Assembly: GCA_023396415.1 (NCBI GenBank)
Contig: JAEWWJ010000101.1
Location: forward strand, 29,421 to 93,420
Origin: Bacteroidota bacterium
Lineage (GTDB): Bacteria; Bacteroidota; Bacteroidia; Bacteroidales; F082
DNA: 64,000 bases
Direction of reading: 5' to 3'
Shown: positions 41,576 through 50,768 of the stretch, in pieces
How positions within the stretch are numbered: position 1 is the stretch's first letter
How the letters are laid out: every line of letters starts with the position of its first letter
Position numbers and translations under genes: made by a program
The notes under the pieces: model-generated
What the model was told of the DNA's origin: nothing
The model's database searches: none
What the model saw: only the letters and a program-made list of their open reading frames with translations

Positions 41576-41764
41576 TCAGCCTAAAATGACCTTTTTTCGG
41601 CCTTTAATCTGAAAGTTTTTTGGCAAAGGCTTTTCGTGTTTTTCTACACTAGGGTTGCGGTGGGCGGATGTTTTTTTTGACCTGTTGGCCAGCGGCTGAA
41701 CCGAACGCGTGCATCCGGCAATTAAAGCAACCAGCAAGATCAGAAACAGAGGTTTTATTTTCAT
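41576..41764 (-). CDS. Small lipoprotein of unknown function
   Basis: 62 residues from ATG 41764: MKIKPLFLILLVALIAGCTR, with lipobox LIAGC and lipidated cysteine at residue 18, then a basic proline-containing tail (KNFQIKGRKKVILG). No family is recognised. The longer in-frame extension upstream reads antisense-like sequence through the end of the hydrolase gene and is not used. It starts 22 bases after the hydrolase stop, so it is probably cotranscribed. Confidence 0.6.
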   Translation of the reverse strand: MKIKPLFLILLVALIAGCTRSVQPLANRSKKTSAHRNPSVEKHEKPLPKNFQIKGRKKVILG

Positions 41765-41786
41765 AATGATGTAGCTGATAATGAAG

Positions 41787-42770
41787 TTATTGCTGCTGTT
41801 TTTTTTCAAGTGAGTTGAGACTAAGCGGAGACATCCAGTCAAAAAGCAGTTGAACGACTTTTTGACGTACTTCCGGCACAGAGAGAAAAAGGTCGTGCTT
41901 GGCATTTTCAACGGCATTAACTTGAACAGAGCCATGAATATGATGCACAAGGCCGGCAATGTCGTTGACATTTACAACTGCATCACCAAAGTGAAATTCC
42001 TCTTTCCACTTGCTACCACGAACGCTTTTCGAGGGATACATCACCAGCACCGGCTCTTGGATGTGGATACCTTGTTTAAACTTTTTCTGTGCATGATACA
42101 CCGTTCTTACCCAGCTGGCGTGCACCATCTCCGAAACGTGGGGCTTCCATTGCAGGTTGTAATCCCACTCTCCTTTTTCATGGATGTGCAAACTTGGTCC
42201 GTAAAACTTCGAAAAACCTCCCGGAACCGGCAGCTTTGGAAATCTTTTGGCGAGGGCCGATACGATGGGAATGAGTGCTTTTTTGGTAACAATATCTTTG
42301 TTTTGTTCATAAAAAGGGCTGTTGAGAAATACAGCATCAAACCAACCTTTTCCGGTGTTTTCGGCGGCAAACAGGCTGACTGCCAGTCCGCCCAAGGAGT
42401 GTCCCATCAAAAGCACAAAGCTTGCCCCCTCATCTCTAATAACTTTTAAAGCTGCTTTAAGGTCGGCGGAATACTCTTCCAAAGCGTTGAGGCCATTGAA
42501 TTTTTGGTGCGAACGAAAGGACCTGCCCGATTTTCTCAAATCAATTCCATACCAATCAACGCCTTTTTCGTCGAAACGCTGAGCAGTTTCCAGATGAAAA
42601 CAATAGTCGTTAAAACCATGAACATGTAAGGCCACTATTGGGCTGTTCTTTTCTTTTTTTAATCGCATCAGCGTATAGACCACTTCGCCTTCGCTATCTT
42701 GTGGTTGTTGAATTGTAATTGTTTCAAAATCAGCAATTTCTTTATCTTGTTGAAAGCGATGTTTTGCCAT
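41787..42770 (-). CDS. Alpha/beta hydrolase, serine aminopeptidase S33/lysophospholipase type
   Basis: 327 residues. The fold begins at about residue 44 with PIVALHVHGFNDYCFHLE (oxyanion HGF) and WYGIDLRKSGRS; the nucleophile elbow is S125 in LLMGHSLGGLAVSLFA. A strand with PVLVMYPSKSVRG precedes the expected acid, and the catalytic histidine is likely H in ENAKHDLFLSVPEV. The family (monoacylglycerol lipase/lysophospholipase-like, Hydrolase_4) cleaves ester bonds in lipids; the substrate is unknown. There is no signal peptide. The upstream region has only a near-match to the promoter consensus (TAATATTG). Confidence 0.87.
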   Translation of the reverse strand: MAKHRFQQDKEIADFETITIQQPQDSEGEVVYTLMRLKKEKNSPIVALHVHGFNDYCFHLETAQRFDEKGVDWYGIDLRKSGRSFRSHQKFNGLNALEEYSADLKAALKVIRDEGASFVLLMGHSLGGLAVSLFAAENTGKGWFDAVFLNSPFYEQNKDIVTKKALIPIVSALAKRFPKLPVPGGFSKFYGPSLHIHEKGEWDYNLQWKPHVSEMVHASWVRTVYHAQKKFKQGIHIQEPVLVMYPSKSVRGSKWKEEFHFGDAVVNVNDIAGLVHHIHGSVQVNAVENAKHDLFLSVPEVRQKVVQLLFDWMSPLSLNSLEKKQQQ

Positions 42771-42838
42771 GATTCATATTTAAAGATGCAATATTACACA
42801 TTTGCCCCACAACTTTAACGTTTTGACTGATGTAGGAA

Positions 42839-44158
42839 TTAACTGATGCCGCGCAAATCTTTGTACAGCTGCATGGCGTAAAGGTCAGTCATGCCCGAAA
42901 CAAAGTCCAACACTGATTGAAGCTGCACGTAAAGCGAGTCGCTTTTGCTGCGGAATTGTTGAGGTAACAAGGAAAGTAACTTTCCGTTGTAGCTTTTTTG
43001 GGGATGTAACACTGCTTGTACAAACTCATCCATCAAGGTGCCAATAACATTAAAACCGGTGAGTTCAATTTTGATGACCGAAGGGTGATTGTAGATTTTT
43101 TTCACACTCCAACTTCGGCAAGCATTCAACGCGATTTGGTAATGTCCGGGCAGTTGTTTTACCAAAGATGAAGTGAACTGACCATTCATAATCTCATCAT
43201 AATGTGACATAAAAACTTTACTTGCTTCATTTACCAACAGGTTGATGGTGGTGGCTCTGAGGAAAGCTATGCGTTCGTTGGTGTCGGAAACTTCGTTGTA
43301 AGCGTGCTCTTTATTGATCATCGTTTGAGCGTTGATCGAAGGATCGAAAAATGCCATGAGCAGTTCTTCGGTTTGCTCCGTGGATAAGATTCCGAGCTTG
43401 TGGGCATCTTCAATATCCATGATCAAATAACTTATGTCATCAGCAGCTTCAACGAGATAAACGAGCGGATGACGTGCGTAAATCTTTTTGTCAGCATCAA
43501 GAAGGGGTACGCCACAGGTTTGGGCAATACGTTCAAAAGTGTTGATTTCGGAATAAAAGAAGCCGTATTTCTTTTTGTTTTCATCCGGTGGAAAAGAAGG
43601 GTAGGGGTATTTCACTAAGGCTGCAAGCGTGGCGTAAGTAAGGGCAAAACCTCCTTTGCGGCGACCTTCAAACTGGTGGGTGAGGATTCTAAAAGCATTG
43701 GCATTGCCTTCAAAGGCTGTGAGGTCAGACCATTCTTCTTCTTTCAGTTGGCTTTGGAGCGATTTGCCGTTACCTTCGCTGAAATAATTACTAATGGTTT
43801 GTTCGCCGGAATGGCCAAAAGGCGGATTGCCCAAATCGTGGGCCAAACAGGCAGCAGAAACAATTGAACCCAATTCCAAAAGCAGTTGATTGTTTTTTAA
43901 CTCTGGTCGTTGATACAGTTGTCTCAACACAATGTTGGCTAAGGATCGTCCTACACTGGCTACTTCGAGGCTGTGCGTGAGGCGATTATGAACAAAAACA
44001 CTTCCCGGAAGGGGGAAAACCTGTGTTTTGTTTTGAAGTCGTCTGAATGGACTTGAGAAGATGATGCGGTCGTAATCGCGTTGAAACTGGCTGCGAATGT
44101 CTTCGGGAAGCGAGCTGGAGCTTAAACGTTGGGCCGAAAGAAGTTGTTCCCAATTCAT
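42839..44158 (-). CDS. dgt: dNTP triphosphohydrolase (dGTPase)
   Basis: 439 residues with an HD phosphohydrolase domain. RDYDRIIFSSPFRRLQNKTQVF (residues 28-49) opens the family, the first metal histidine is H62 in RLTHSLEVASVG, and the HD pair is H107-D108 in ACLAHDLGNPPFGHSGE. A second conserved aspartate lies in VEAADDISYLIMDIEDA. It cuts dNTPs (classically dGTP) to nucleoside and triphosphate, controlling nucleotide pools. It starts 21 bases after the tsaD stop. Confidence 0.93.
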   Translation of the reverse strand: MNWEQLLSAQRLSSSSLPEDIRSQFQRDYDRIIFSSPFRRLQNKTQVFPLPGSVFVHNRLTHSLEVASVGRSLANIVLRQLYQRPELKNNQLLLELGSIVSAACLAHDLGNPPFGHSGEQTISNYFSEGNGKSLQSQLKEEEWSDLTAFEGNANAFRILTHQFEGRRKGGFALTYATLAALVKYPYPSFPPDENKKKYGFFYSEINTFERIAQTCGVPLLDADKKIYARHPLVYLVEAADDISYLIMDIEDAHKLGILSTEQTEELLMAFFDPSINAQTMINKEHAYNEVSDTNERIAFLRATTINLLVNEASKVFMSHYDEIMNGQFTSSLVKQLPGHYQIALNACRSWSVKKIYNHPSVIKIELTGFNVIGTLMDEFVQAVLHPQKSYNGKLLSLLPQQFRSKSDSLYVQLQSVLDFVSGMTDLYAMQLYKDLRGIS

Positions 44159-44179
44159 AGTGGTTCTTTTGTTGGTTTT

Positions 44180-45199
44180 TTAACGCGTATTTTGGCGGGA
44201 ATACGGCTTCACTTGTTGATCGGCCAGTTCATTTCTAAGGTATTTAAAATAACCCGCAATGGCAATCATGGCGGCATTATCAGTGCTGAATTCTGCTTTT
44301 GGAATATAAACTTTCCAGCCGTAATTTGCAGCCGCAGCTTGGATGGCTTTTCTCAATCCTGAGTTGGCCGAAACACCTCCGGCAATGGCAACTTGTTTGA
44401 TGCCGGTTTGTTTGCCGGCCAAAATGAGCTTTTTCATCAAGATATTGACAATAACATTTTGTGCTGAGGCGCAAAGATCGGCTTTATTGTTGGTGATAAA
44501 ATCGGGGTCTTCTTTTAAGCGGTCTCTTAAAAAATATAGGATGTTGGTTTTTAATCCACTGAAGCTGTAATCCAAACCGCCAATCTTAGGTTCGGTAAAG
44601 GCGAAACGATTCGGATTTCCATTTTGTGCCCATTCGTCAATCAACGGCCCACCCGGGTATGGTAACCCTATTATTTTTGCTACCTTATCAAAGGCTTCAC
44701 CGGCGGCATCGTCAATGGTTTTGCCAATAATTTCCATCTCAAAGTGATCTTTGACCACCACAATTTGTGTGTGTCCACCCGAAACAGTGAGGCAAAGAAA
44801 CGGAAAAGTTGGCCTGTCGTTGACCTCATCGGTAGTGATAAAATGAGCCAAAATATGGGCTTCCATGTGATCAATTTCAACAAGTGCAGCGTTGGTGGCC
44901 ATAGCAAAAGCTTTCGCAAACGAACTGCCAACCAACAAGGAACCCAGAAGTCCCGGTCCGCGCGTAAAAGCTACAACATTAACTTGTTTTTTATCTATAT
45001 TTGCCTCTTTCAAGGCAGTTTCAACCACAGGGATAATGTTTTGCTGATGTGCCCTCGAAGCCAGCTCGGGAACCACGCCACCAAACTTTTCGTGTACCTG
45101 CTGATTCGCAATGATGTTGGACAATACTTTGGTATTGTTTAAAACAGCAGCTGATGTATCATCGCAGGACGATTCGATGCCTAAAATGTAGATGTTCAT
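44180..45199 (-). CDS. tsaD: tRNA N6-adenosine threonylcarbamoyltransferase, catalytic subunit
   Basis: 339 residues, ASKHA fold. ILGIESSCDDTSAAV opens the chain, the Fe/Zn-binding histidines are H111 and H115 in VEIDHMEAHILAHF, LCLTVSGGHTQIV and IDDAAGEAFDKVAKIIGLPYPGG follow, and the late aspartate lies in FSTDNAAMIA. It installs t6A37 in ANN-decoding tRNAs together with TsaB/C/E. It is the first gene of a minus-strand group with dgt and is divergent from the TamB-like gene, with only about 50 bases between the starts. Confidence 0.96.
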   Translation of the reverse strand: MNIYILGIESSCDDTSAAVLNNTKVLSNIIANQQVHEKFGGVVPELASRAHQQNIIPVVETALKEANIDKKQVNVVAFTRGPGLLGSLLVGSSFAKAFAMATNAALVEIDHMEAHILAHFITTDEVNDRPTFPFLCLTVSGGHTQIVVVKDHFEMEIIGKTIDDAAGEAFDKVAKIIGLPYPGGPLIDEWAQNGNPNRFAFTEPKIGGLDYSFSGLKTNILYFLRDRLKEDPDFITNNKADLCASAQNVIVNILMKKLILAGKQTGIKQVAIAGGVSANSGLRKAIQAAAANYGWKVYIPKAEFSTDNAAMIAIAGYFKYLRNELADQQVKPYSRQNTR

Positions 45200-45212
45200 T
45201 ATTTTAAAACTG

Positions 45213-45220
45213 CAAAAATA
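45213..45220 (-). promoter_or_regulatory. -7 promoter element for tsaD
   Basis: TATTTTTG on the minus strand, 13 bases before the tsaD ATG, inside the 50-base gap shared with the TamB-like gene. Confidence 0.5.
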
Positions 45221-45249
45221 TCAAAAAAAAGCTCAGAGATATCGTCTTG

Positions 45250-48200
45250 ATGTTCTTGATCACGCTGGTGGCAGTGCCCATCAGTCTTTTTGTGATCATG
45301 CGCACCCCCTTTGTCCAAACTTTTATGGCACGAACGGTAGCCGGGTATTTTTCCGAAAAATTGGATACTAAAATTACAATTGGAAGTTTTTTTCTTGACT
45401 TCGATCTGGCTTTGAACATTCAAAAACTACATGTAAGTGATCGGCATGACAGCACATTGCTCGAGGCAGAGGAGCTTAGTGTAGCCATTTTGCCGTGGAA
45501 AATAAACGAGGGATTGCACATTAAAAGTTTCATGTTGAAGAACTTCGAGGCCAGATTGATGCAGTACAAAGGAGAGGCTAATCTGAATTACGAATTCATA
45601 GTTGATCACTTTATTACGCGAAAAGGCGACACCCTTGCGTCAGCTACCTATCCCTTGTTTTTTCAGCAGTTAAAGCTCGAAAATGGGGCTTTTCGTTACA
45701 CCATTGAAGACAAGGCCAATGACAGTATTTTGGAAATGGATTACAGTAATATTGTTGTAAAAGATATTTTTTTGGAAATGGTTGACGTTTCTGTTTTCAA
45801 TGATTCCATTGAAGCTGACATCCAAATGATGAAAGCTATTGAAAGAAGTGGTCTTAACATTCAAATGCTCAAAGGAAAAGTGAGCATTCATTCCGGTGGG
45901 CTGTTTGTTGATCGCCTGAAGTTGATCACTCCGCGTTCGTCTGTGCAAATGCAACTTAGCTTTACATACAATGGCTATGCCGCCTATCTCGATTTTATTG
46001 ATTCTGTTCGCATCACAGCCGATGTGCAGCCTTCTGCATTTTATTTGGCCGATGTGGGTTATTTTGCCCCGGTGATGTTTGAAATGCCCAACCTCATTGC
46101 CTTTTCGGGTAAGTTTGACGGAACGGTGTCTGATTTTAGTACGCAAGCCATGAGCTTTAGTTTTGGTGATCAGACCACTTTTAAAGGCGACCTGAAGATG
46201 AAAGGTTTACCCGACTTTTTTACTTCAGATATTGTACTTAATGTAGATAGGCTTCAAACAGAAATAGCCGATATTGAACAATTTGCAATACCAATTGAAG
46301 GCCGATATCTGCAATTGCCCTTGCAGCTCGAACCGTTAGGAAGGATTTATTTGGAGGGTGTTTTCCGCGGGAGTTACACCGATTTTTCTACGCGTGTGCT
46401 GGCCAACACCGATGTTGGACGCCTTGCAAGCGATCTTACTTTTAGAACCAATCCCATCACCGGAATTCCCCGTTACAATCTCACGCTCAACACCAAAAGT
46501 TTGGCTTTAGGAAAACTTCTTGATCAAACCGAAGTGCTTGGTAATATCAGCATGAGTGCGCAGATAGATGGCTCAGGTGTTGACTTGGATGAGGTTCAAG
46601 CAACAGCGCAGGCCAACATCCAGAGTATGGGCTTGATGGGCAACTCTTTGAATAAGATTCCGGTAAAGGCAAGCTTAAATAACGGCAATATTTCCGCTGA
46701 GTTTTCTATTCAAGACGACCGTAGAATCAACATTGAATTTCAAGGAACGGCCGATTTAAGTGAAAAGCAGCCCGTTTATACCATCCATTCAAAAATTGGG
46801 TATGCGCATTTGTCTGCTTTGCATCTTGTGAATAATGATAGCGTTGCGAAGCTTTCTACCGAGATAGATGCTGAGTTTTCAGGTCTTAGCTTAGATGATT
46901 TCTTGGGCAATGTTCAATTCCGAAACTTAACATTTGTCAATGAGCAAGGGGCTTTGATGCTTCAAAACTTTGAGTTAGATCTTATCGAAGACGCCTATCT
47001 TGGCCGCAAATGCAACATCACTTCAGATATTTTGGATTTTGAAATGGGTGGAATCTTTAAGTGGAGCGCATTGGAAGCCTCTTTTAGTCGTTTTTTAAAC
47101 CATTATGTAGCATTTAATTTCTTACAAAGTTCTCTTCCATCTTTGGATAGCAGTTTTCTTCAGGATTTTTATTTCAATTTGAAGTTTAAAAATCCCAAAG
47201 CCATTATGCACTTTTTGGCTCCTTCCATTGCCATTGCGCCCAACACCAATTTCTCGGGCGTGCTCACACAAAAGAGTCAGGTGCTTAATACCACTTTCCG
47301 TAGCGACTGGATTCGCTTTGGCGAAGTGCAAATGGAGATGCCTTATCTGCTGATGCGATCAGACATGCAACGGTTGAACATGAGCTTGGAAATGGCTGAT
47401 CTAATCTTCAAGAAGGCTGTTTCAAGTGATTCTATTGATTTTGGAATCGAGAAGCCACGGTTGTCGTTGGAAGCCAATAAGGACAACATTTCTTTTCAAT
47501 TGCTATGGGACAATCAACGTAAAAAAATGCTCAACAAAGGCTTGGTGAAAGGGAATTACTGGCTTACAGACGACAAAATTGGTCATGCCAACTTAGACTT
47601 TGCTGACGTTGTCATCAATGATTCGGTCGTAAAACTGAGTCCTGAAAATCATATCTATTTTGAAAAAGCGGTTACTCGCATTGAAAAGTTTACCTTCCAG
47701 ATGGGAAAAAGCAGCCTTGGTTTGGAGGGTACTCTCCCATTGCGAGAGCAGGATTCATTGGTTGCGGTGTTCGACAATTGGGATGTTTCGGCTTTTGATG
47801 TTATCACAGGAACCGTCGGTTTCGACCTCGATGGTGTCATCAATGGCGATTTGGTGCTGGCCAATGTTTTGAATAATCCTTATTTTGCCTCTAATCTGCA
47901 TATTACCTCATTGGGTCTAAACAAGGAAAAACTTGGCGATGCCCGTTTGTTGAGCAATTGGAGCAATACCGATGAGTCCATTTACGCCAATATGCAGATC
48001 ATCAATGCCGGAAATACCGGCGCGAGTCGCATGTTAAATCTTCGCGGATTTTACTATCCCAACCGGAAAAAGAACAATATTGCTATGGATTTGAGCCTTG
48101 AAAACTTTCGTTTAAGGGTGCTTAATCAATTTATGGTGGGTATTATCAGCAAGCTTGAGGGGTTTGCATCTGGCGATTTCACTATCAAAGGCGAGTTGTT

Positions 48201-49692
48201 GAAACCTGTTGTTGAAGGTCAACTCAGCTTCGCACGTACATCTTTTTTGATTGATTACCTCAATGTGAAGTATTCGCTACAACACGCGCTTGAAATAAAA
48301 CCGGGACTTATTCCTGTTAATAATCTCATATTGTTTGATACTGCCGGACGTAAAGCAGTGGTGAACGGAACCATTTCCCACAACCATTTGCTCGATTGGG
48401 CTTTCAATATTCGAATTCAGCCTGAAACTTTACTTGCCCTCAACACCGGACCTAAACAAAACGAACTGTTTTATGGCTCTGCCGTCGCAACGGGCGAGGT
48501 GCTCATCAAAGGCCCTTTGGACAATATTGAAATGGGCATGAAGGTCATCAGCCAGAAGGGAACCAGTATTGTGATTCCGCTCAATACGGCAGGAACGGTT
48601 GGCAGCAGTGATTTTATTCGATTTGTTAACTTGCGTGATAATAATAAGTTAGACTCGTTAATGATGGGGCCTTTTTTAGCTCCGATAGCCAACACCGGAT
48701 TTAGCATCAACCTCGAAACTGAAATTACCCCTGATGCTTTTGTGAAGATTTTTTTGCCCTACGATATGGGTAGCCTCGAAGCCCGTGGTGCAGGAAACCT
48801 CACTTTGGAGGTCAACAATGCCGGCAATTTTGCCCTCAACGGCGATTACTTTGTCAACAATGGCTTGTTTACTTTTACCTTTGAAAACATCCTCAAAAAA
48901 CGCTTTAACCTAATGGAGGGCGGAAGAATTACCTGGACCGGCGATCCTATGGAGGCCGATATTGACGTGAAAGGCGTTTATCGCGTCAAAGCGTCGCTGG
49001 CCGGATTGGGAATAGATACCACTTCGAGCCTGCGTAATCGCATCAACGTTGACTGTATCATACACCTAACCAACCAGTTGTTTAATCCTGATATTCGTTT
49101 TAGCTTTGCGCTTCCCGGTTCTGATACTGATGTTGAGCAAAGGGTTTTCAATGTGATTGACACAACCAACGATGCCGCAATGACCCAGCAAATGGTGTCC
49201 CTTTTAGTGTTGGGTGGATTTGCCAACACCAATATTGGAAACTCTTCCATAACCAACTCAACTTTCGAGATGCTTTCGGGTCAGCTAAGTGGACTGCTCT
49301 CGCAAATCAGTAAGGATTTCGATATCGGACTGAACTATCGCCCCGGTGATGAGCTCACCAACGAAGAGTTGGAAGTGGCACTTTCAACACAGCTTTTCAA
49401 CGATCGGGTATCTATTGAAGGTAACTTTGGCGTTTCCAACAATAAAGGAGTAAATCAGAATGCCAGCAATATCGTTGGAGACGTGGATGTTAGCGTGAAA
49501 CTGACCGAGGACGGACGTTTTAGAATGAAAGGATTTAACCATTCCAACCATAGCTCCTGGCTCAATTTTGGTATATTCGACAATTATTCGCCTTATACTC
49601 AAGGCATCGGCGTGTCGTACCGACAAGAGTTCGACGCTTTTAATGAATTATTTTATCGTAAGAAAAAGAAAACAAAAAACACACCACCATGA
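45250..49692 (+). CDS. TamB-domain (DUF490) translocation/assembly protein
   Basis: About 1480 residues. A single N-terminal membrane helix (FLITLVAVPISLFVIM) is followed by TPFVQTFMARTVAGYFSEKL, the usual opening of Bacteroidota TamB/AsmA-like proteins. The body is a very long stretch of beta-repeats, and the C-terminal TamB domain is recognisable (GSLEARGAGNLTLEV, NGLFTFTFENILKKRFNL, GGRITWTGDPMEADIDVKGVYRV, GLNYRPGD, SIEGNFGVSNN, GVSYRQEFDAF). Such proteins bridge the inner and outer membrane and are linked to outer-membrane protein assembly or bulk phospholipid transport. The first ATG is 45250; a TTG directly before it is an alternative. Its stop overlaps the next start as ATGA. Confidence 0.88.
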   Translation: MFLITLVAVPISLFVIMRTPFVQTFMARTVAGYFSEKLDTKITIGSFFLDFDLALNIQKLHVSDRHDSTLLEAEELSVAILPWKINEGLHIKSFMLKNFEARLMQYKGEANLNYEFIVDHFITRKGDTLASATYPLFFQQLKLENGAFRYTIEDKANDSILEMDYSNIVVKDIFLEMVDVSVFNDSIEADIQMMKAIERSGLNIQMLKGKVSIHSGGLFVDRLKLITPRSSVQMQLSFTYNGYAAYLDFIDSVRITADVQPSAFYLADVGYFAPVMFEMPNLIAFSGKFDGTVSDFSTQAMSFSFGDQTTFKGDLKMKGLPDFFTSDIVLNVDRLQTEIADIEQFAIPIEGRYLQLPLQLEPLGRIYLEGVFRGSYTDFSTRVLANTDVGRLASDLTFRTNPITGIPRYNLTLNTKSLALGKLLDQTEVLGNISMSAQIDGSGVDLDEVQATAQANIQSMGLMGNSLNKIPVKASLNNGNISAEFSIQDDRRINIEFQGTADLSEKQPVYTIHSKIGYAHLSALHLVNNDSVAKLSTEIDAEFSGLSLDDFLGNVQFRNLTFVNEQGALMLQNFELDLIEDAYLGRKCNITSDILDFEMGGIFKWSALEASFSRFLNHYVAFNFLQSSLPSLDSSFLQDFYFNLKFKNPKAIMHFLAPSIAIAPNTNFSGVLTQKSQVLNTTFRSDWIRFGEVQMEMPYLLMRSDMQRLNMSLEMADLIFKKAVSSDSIDFGIEKPRLSLEANKDNISFQLLWDNQRKKMLNKGLVKGNYWLTDDKIGHANLDFADVVINDSVVKLSPENHIYFEKAVTRIEKFTFQMGKSSLGLEGTLPLREQDSLVAVFDNWDVSAFDVITGTVGFDLDGVINGDLVLANVLNNPYFASNLHITSLGLNKEKLGDARLLSNWSNTDESIYANMQIINAGNTGASRMLNLRGFYYPNRKKNNIAMDLSLENFRLRVLNQFMVGIISKLEGFASGDFTIKGELLKPVVEGQLSFARTSFLIDYLNVKYSLQHALEIKPGLIPVNNLILFDTAGRKAVVNGTISHNHLLDWAFNIRIQPETLLALNTGPKQNELFYGSAVATGEVLIKGPLDNIEMGMKVISQKGTSIVIPLNTAGTVGSSDFIRFVNLRDNNKLDSLMMGPFLAPIANTGFSINLETEITPDAFVKIFLPYDMGSLEARGAGNLTLEVNNAGNFALNGDYFVNNGLFTFTFENILKKRFNLMEGGRITWTGDPMEADIDVKGVYRVKASLAGLGIDTTSSLRNRINVDCIIHLTNQLFNPDIRFSFALPGSDTDVEQRVFNVIDTTNDAAMTQQMVSLLVLGGFANTNIGNSSITNSTFEMLSGQLSGLLSQISKDFDIGLNYRPGDELTNEELEVALSTQLFNDRVSIEGNFGVSNNKGVNQNASNIVGDVDVSVKLTEDGRFRMKGFNHSNHSSWLNFGIFDNYSPYTQGIGVSYRQEFDAFNELFYRKKKKTKNTPP

Positions 49693-50768
49693 AACAAATT
49701 ACGCTATTTGCAATCGTCTTTGCTTCAATGATTTATCTTCAAACCGAAGCGCAAATTACCATTACAAGCGCAGATATGCCGGTTGCAGGCGATACCGTTC
49801 GCACCAGCTTTGCACTTAATTTTGAGAACTTCGACTTTTCGCGCACCGGCTCCAATGAGACATGGGATTTTTCAACTCTGACAGCTGCATCGCAACGATT
49901 GGATACTTTTTTAACCGTGAAACAAACGCCGGTTTTGCTTTGGCCCAGTTTTTTCGCCAGTGCCAACGTGGTTCAGAAAGTCGCGCTGGGCGAACTGCTT
50001 CCGGGCATCCAAATTGATAATGCTTATCAGTTCTTTAACCGGTCAACAAACTCATTTAAAGATTTTGGGTACGGTATCTTGTTTTCGGGTATTCCGGTGC
50101 CTCTAAAATTTAGTACACCGGATGTCATTTATAACTTCCCGCTCAACATGGGCCAAACCTACGCTTCCACTGCGCTGTCGGAACTCAGTATCCCCGACAT
50201 TGGTTTTATTTCCATTGAACGTAACCGCCAAACCGAAGTTGATGGATGGGGCTCAATAACAACTCCTTACGGAACTTTTGATGTGATTCGACTCAAGTCA
50301 ATCGTTCAGGAATTCGACAGCTTGTATGCAGATACTGCAAGTCAAGGGTTTAAAATTGAACGTAACTATATCGAATATAAGTGGTTAGCAAAGAATAAAA
50401 AAGTCCCGGTGCTGCAATGTACCCAAGATGATTTGTTGGGAACGACGGTCTTTTATGCTGATGTGTATCGCGACTTGACCGTGGGATTGGATTCACGCAA
50501 AGAAATATCGAAGTTAAACGTTTTCCCCAATCCGGTTTCACAACATTTGAGTGTTGAGTTCGATCGTTTAGATCAAGAAACAGCTTTGATACGCATATCG
50601 AACACCACAGGGCAGTTGGTATATGAAGAAGTGGTTGAAAAATCCGATACTTTCAAGTCTCGGTATCAACTCCAAGGTGATTTTTCTACCTTCCCTAACG
50701 GACTGTACCTTATTGAGATACGACAATCTAACAAGCTGTTTCAATCAAAATTCATTTTACAACACTAA
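49689..50768 (+). CDS. T9SS type A sorting-domain protein
   Basis: 359 residues. A signal peptide (MKQITLFAIVFASMIYLQTEA) leads into a beta-rich body of unknown function (ITITSADMPVAGDTVRTSF, NETWDFSTLTA, TEVDGWGSITTPYGTFDVIR). The last 80 residues are a type A T9SS C-terminal domain (LNVFPNPVSQHLSVEFDR, GLYLIEIRQSNKLFQSKFI), so it should be secreted or attached to the outer surface via type IX secretion. It overlaps the TamB-like gene by four bases and the helicase gene by one base (TAATG), implying translational coupling of three functionally unlike proteins. Confidence 0.88.
   Translation: MKQITLFAIVFASMIYLQTEAQITITSADMPVAGDTVRTSFALNFENFDFSRTGSNETWDFSTLTAASQRLDTFLTVKQTPVLLWPSFFASANVVQKVALGELLPGIQIDNAYQFFNRSTNSFKDFGYGILFSGIPVPLKFSTPDVIYNFPLNMGQTYASTALSELSIPDIGFISIERNRQTEVDGWGSITTPYGTFDVIRLKSIVQEFDSLYADTASQGFKIERNYIEYKWLAKNKKVPVLQCTQDDLLGTTVFYADVYRDLTVGLDSRKEISKLNVFPNPVSQHLSVEFDRLDQETALIRISNTTGQLVYEEVVEKSDTFKSRYQLQGDFSTFPNGLYLIEIRQSNKLFQSKFILQH

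Noticed and set aside
41765..41971. N-terminal extension of the small lipoprotein frame
   Set aside because: It overlaps the 3' end of the hydrolase gene; the ATG at 41764 is directly followed by a proper lipoprotein signal.
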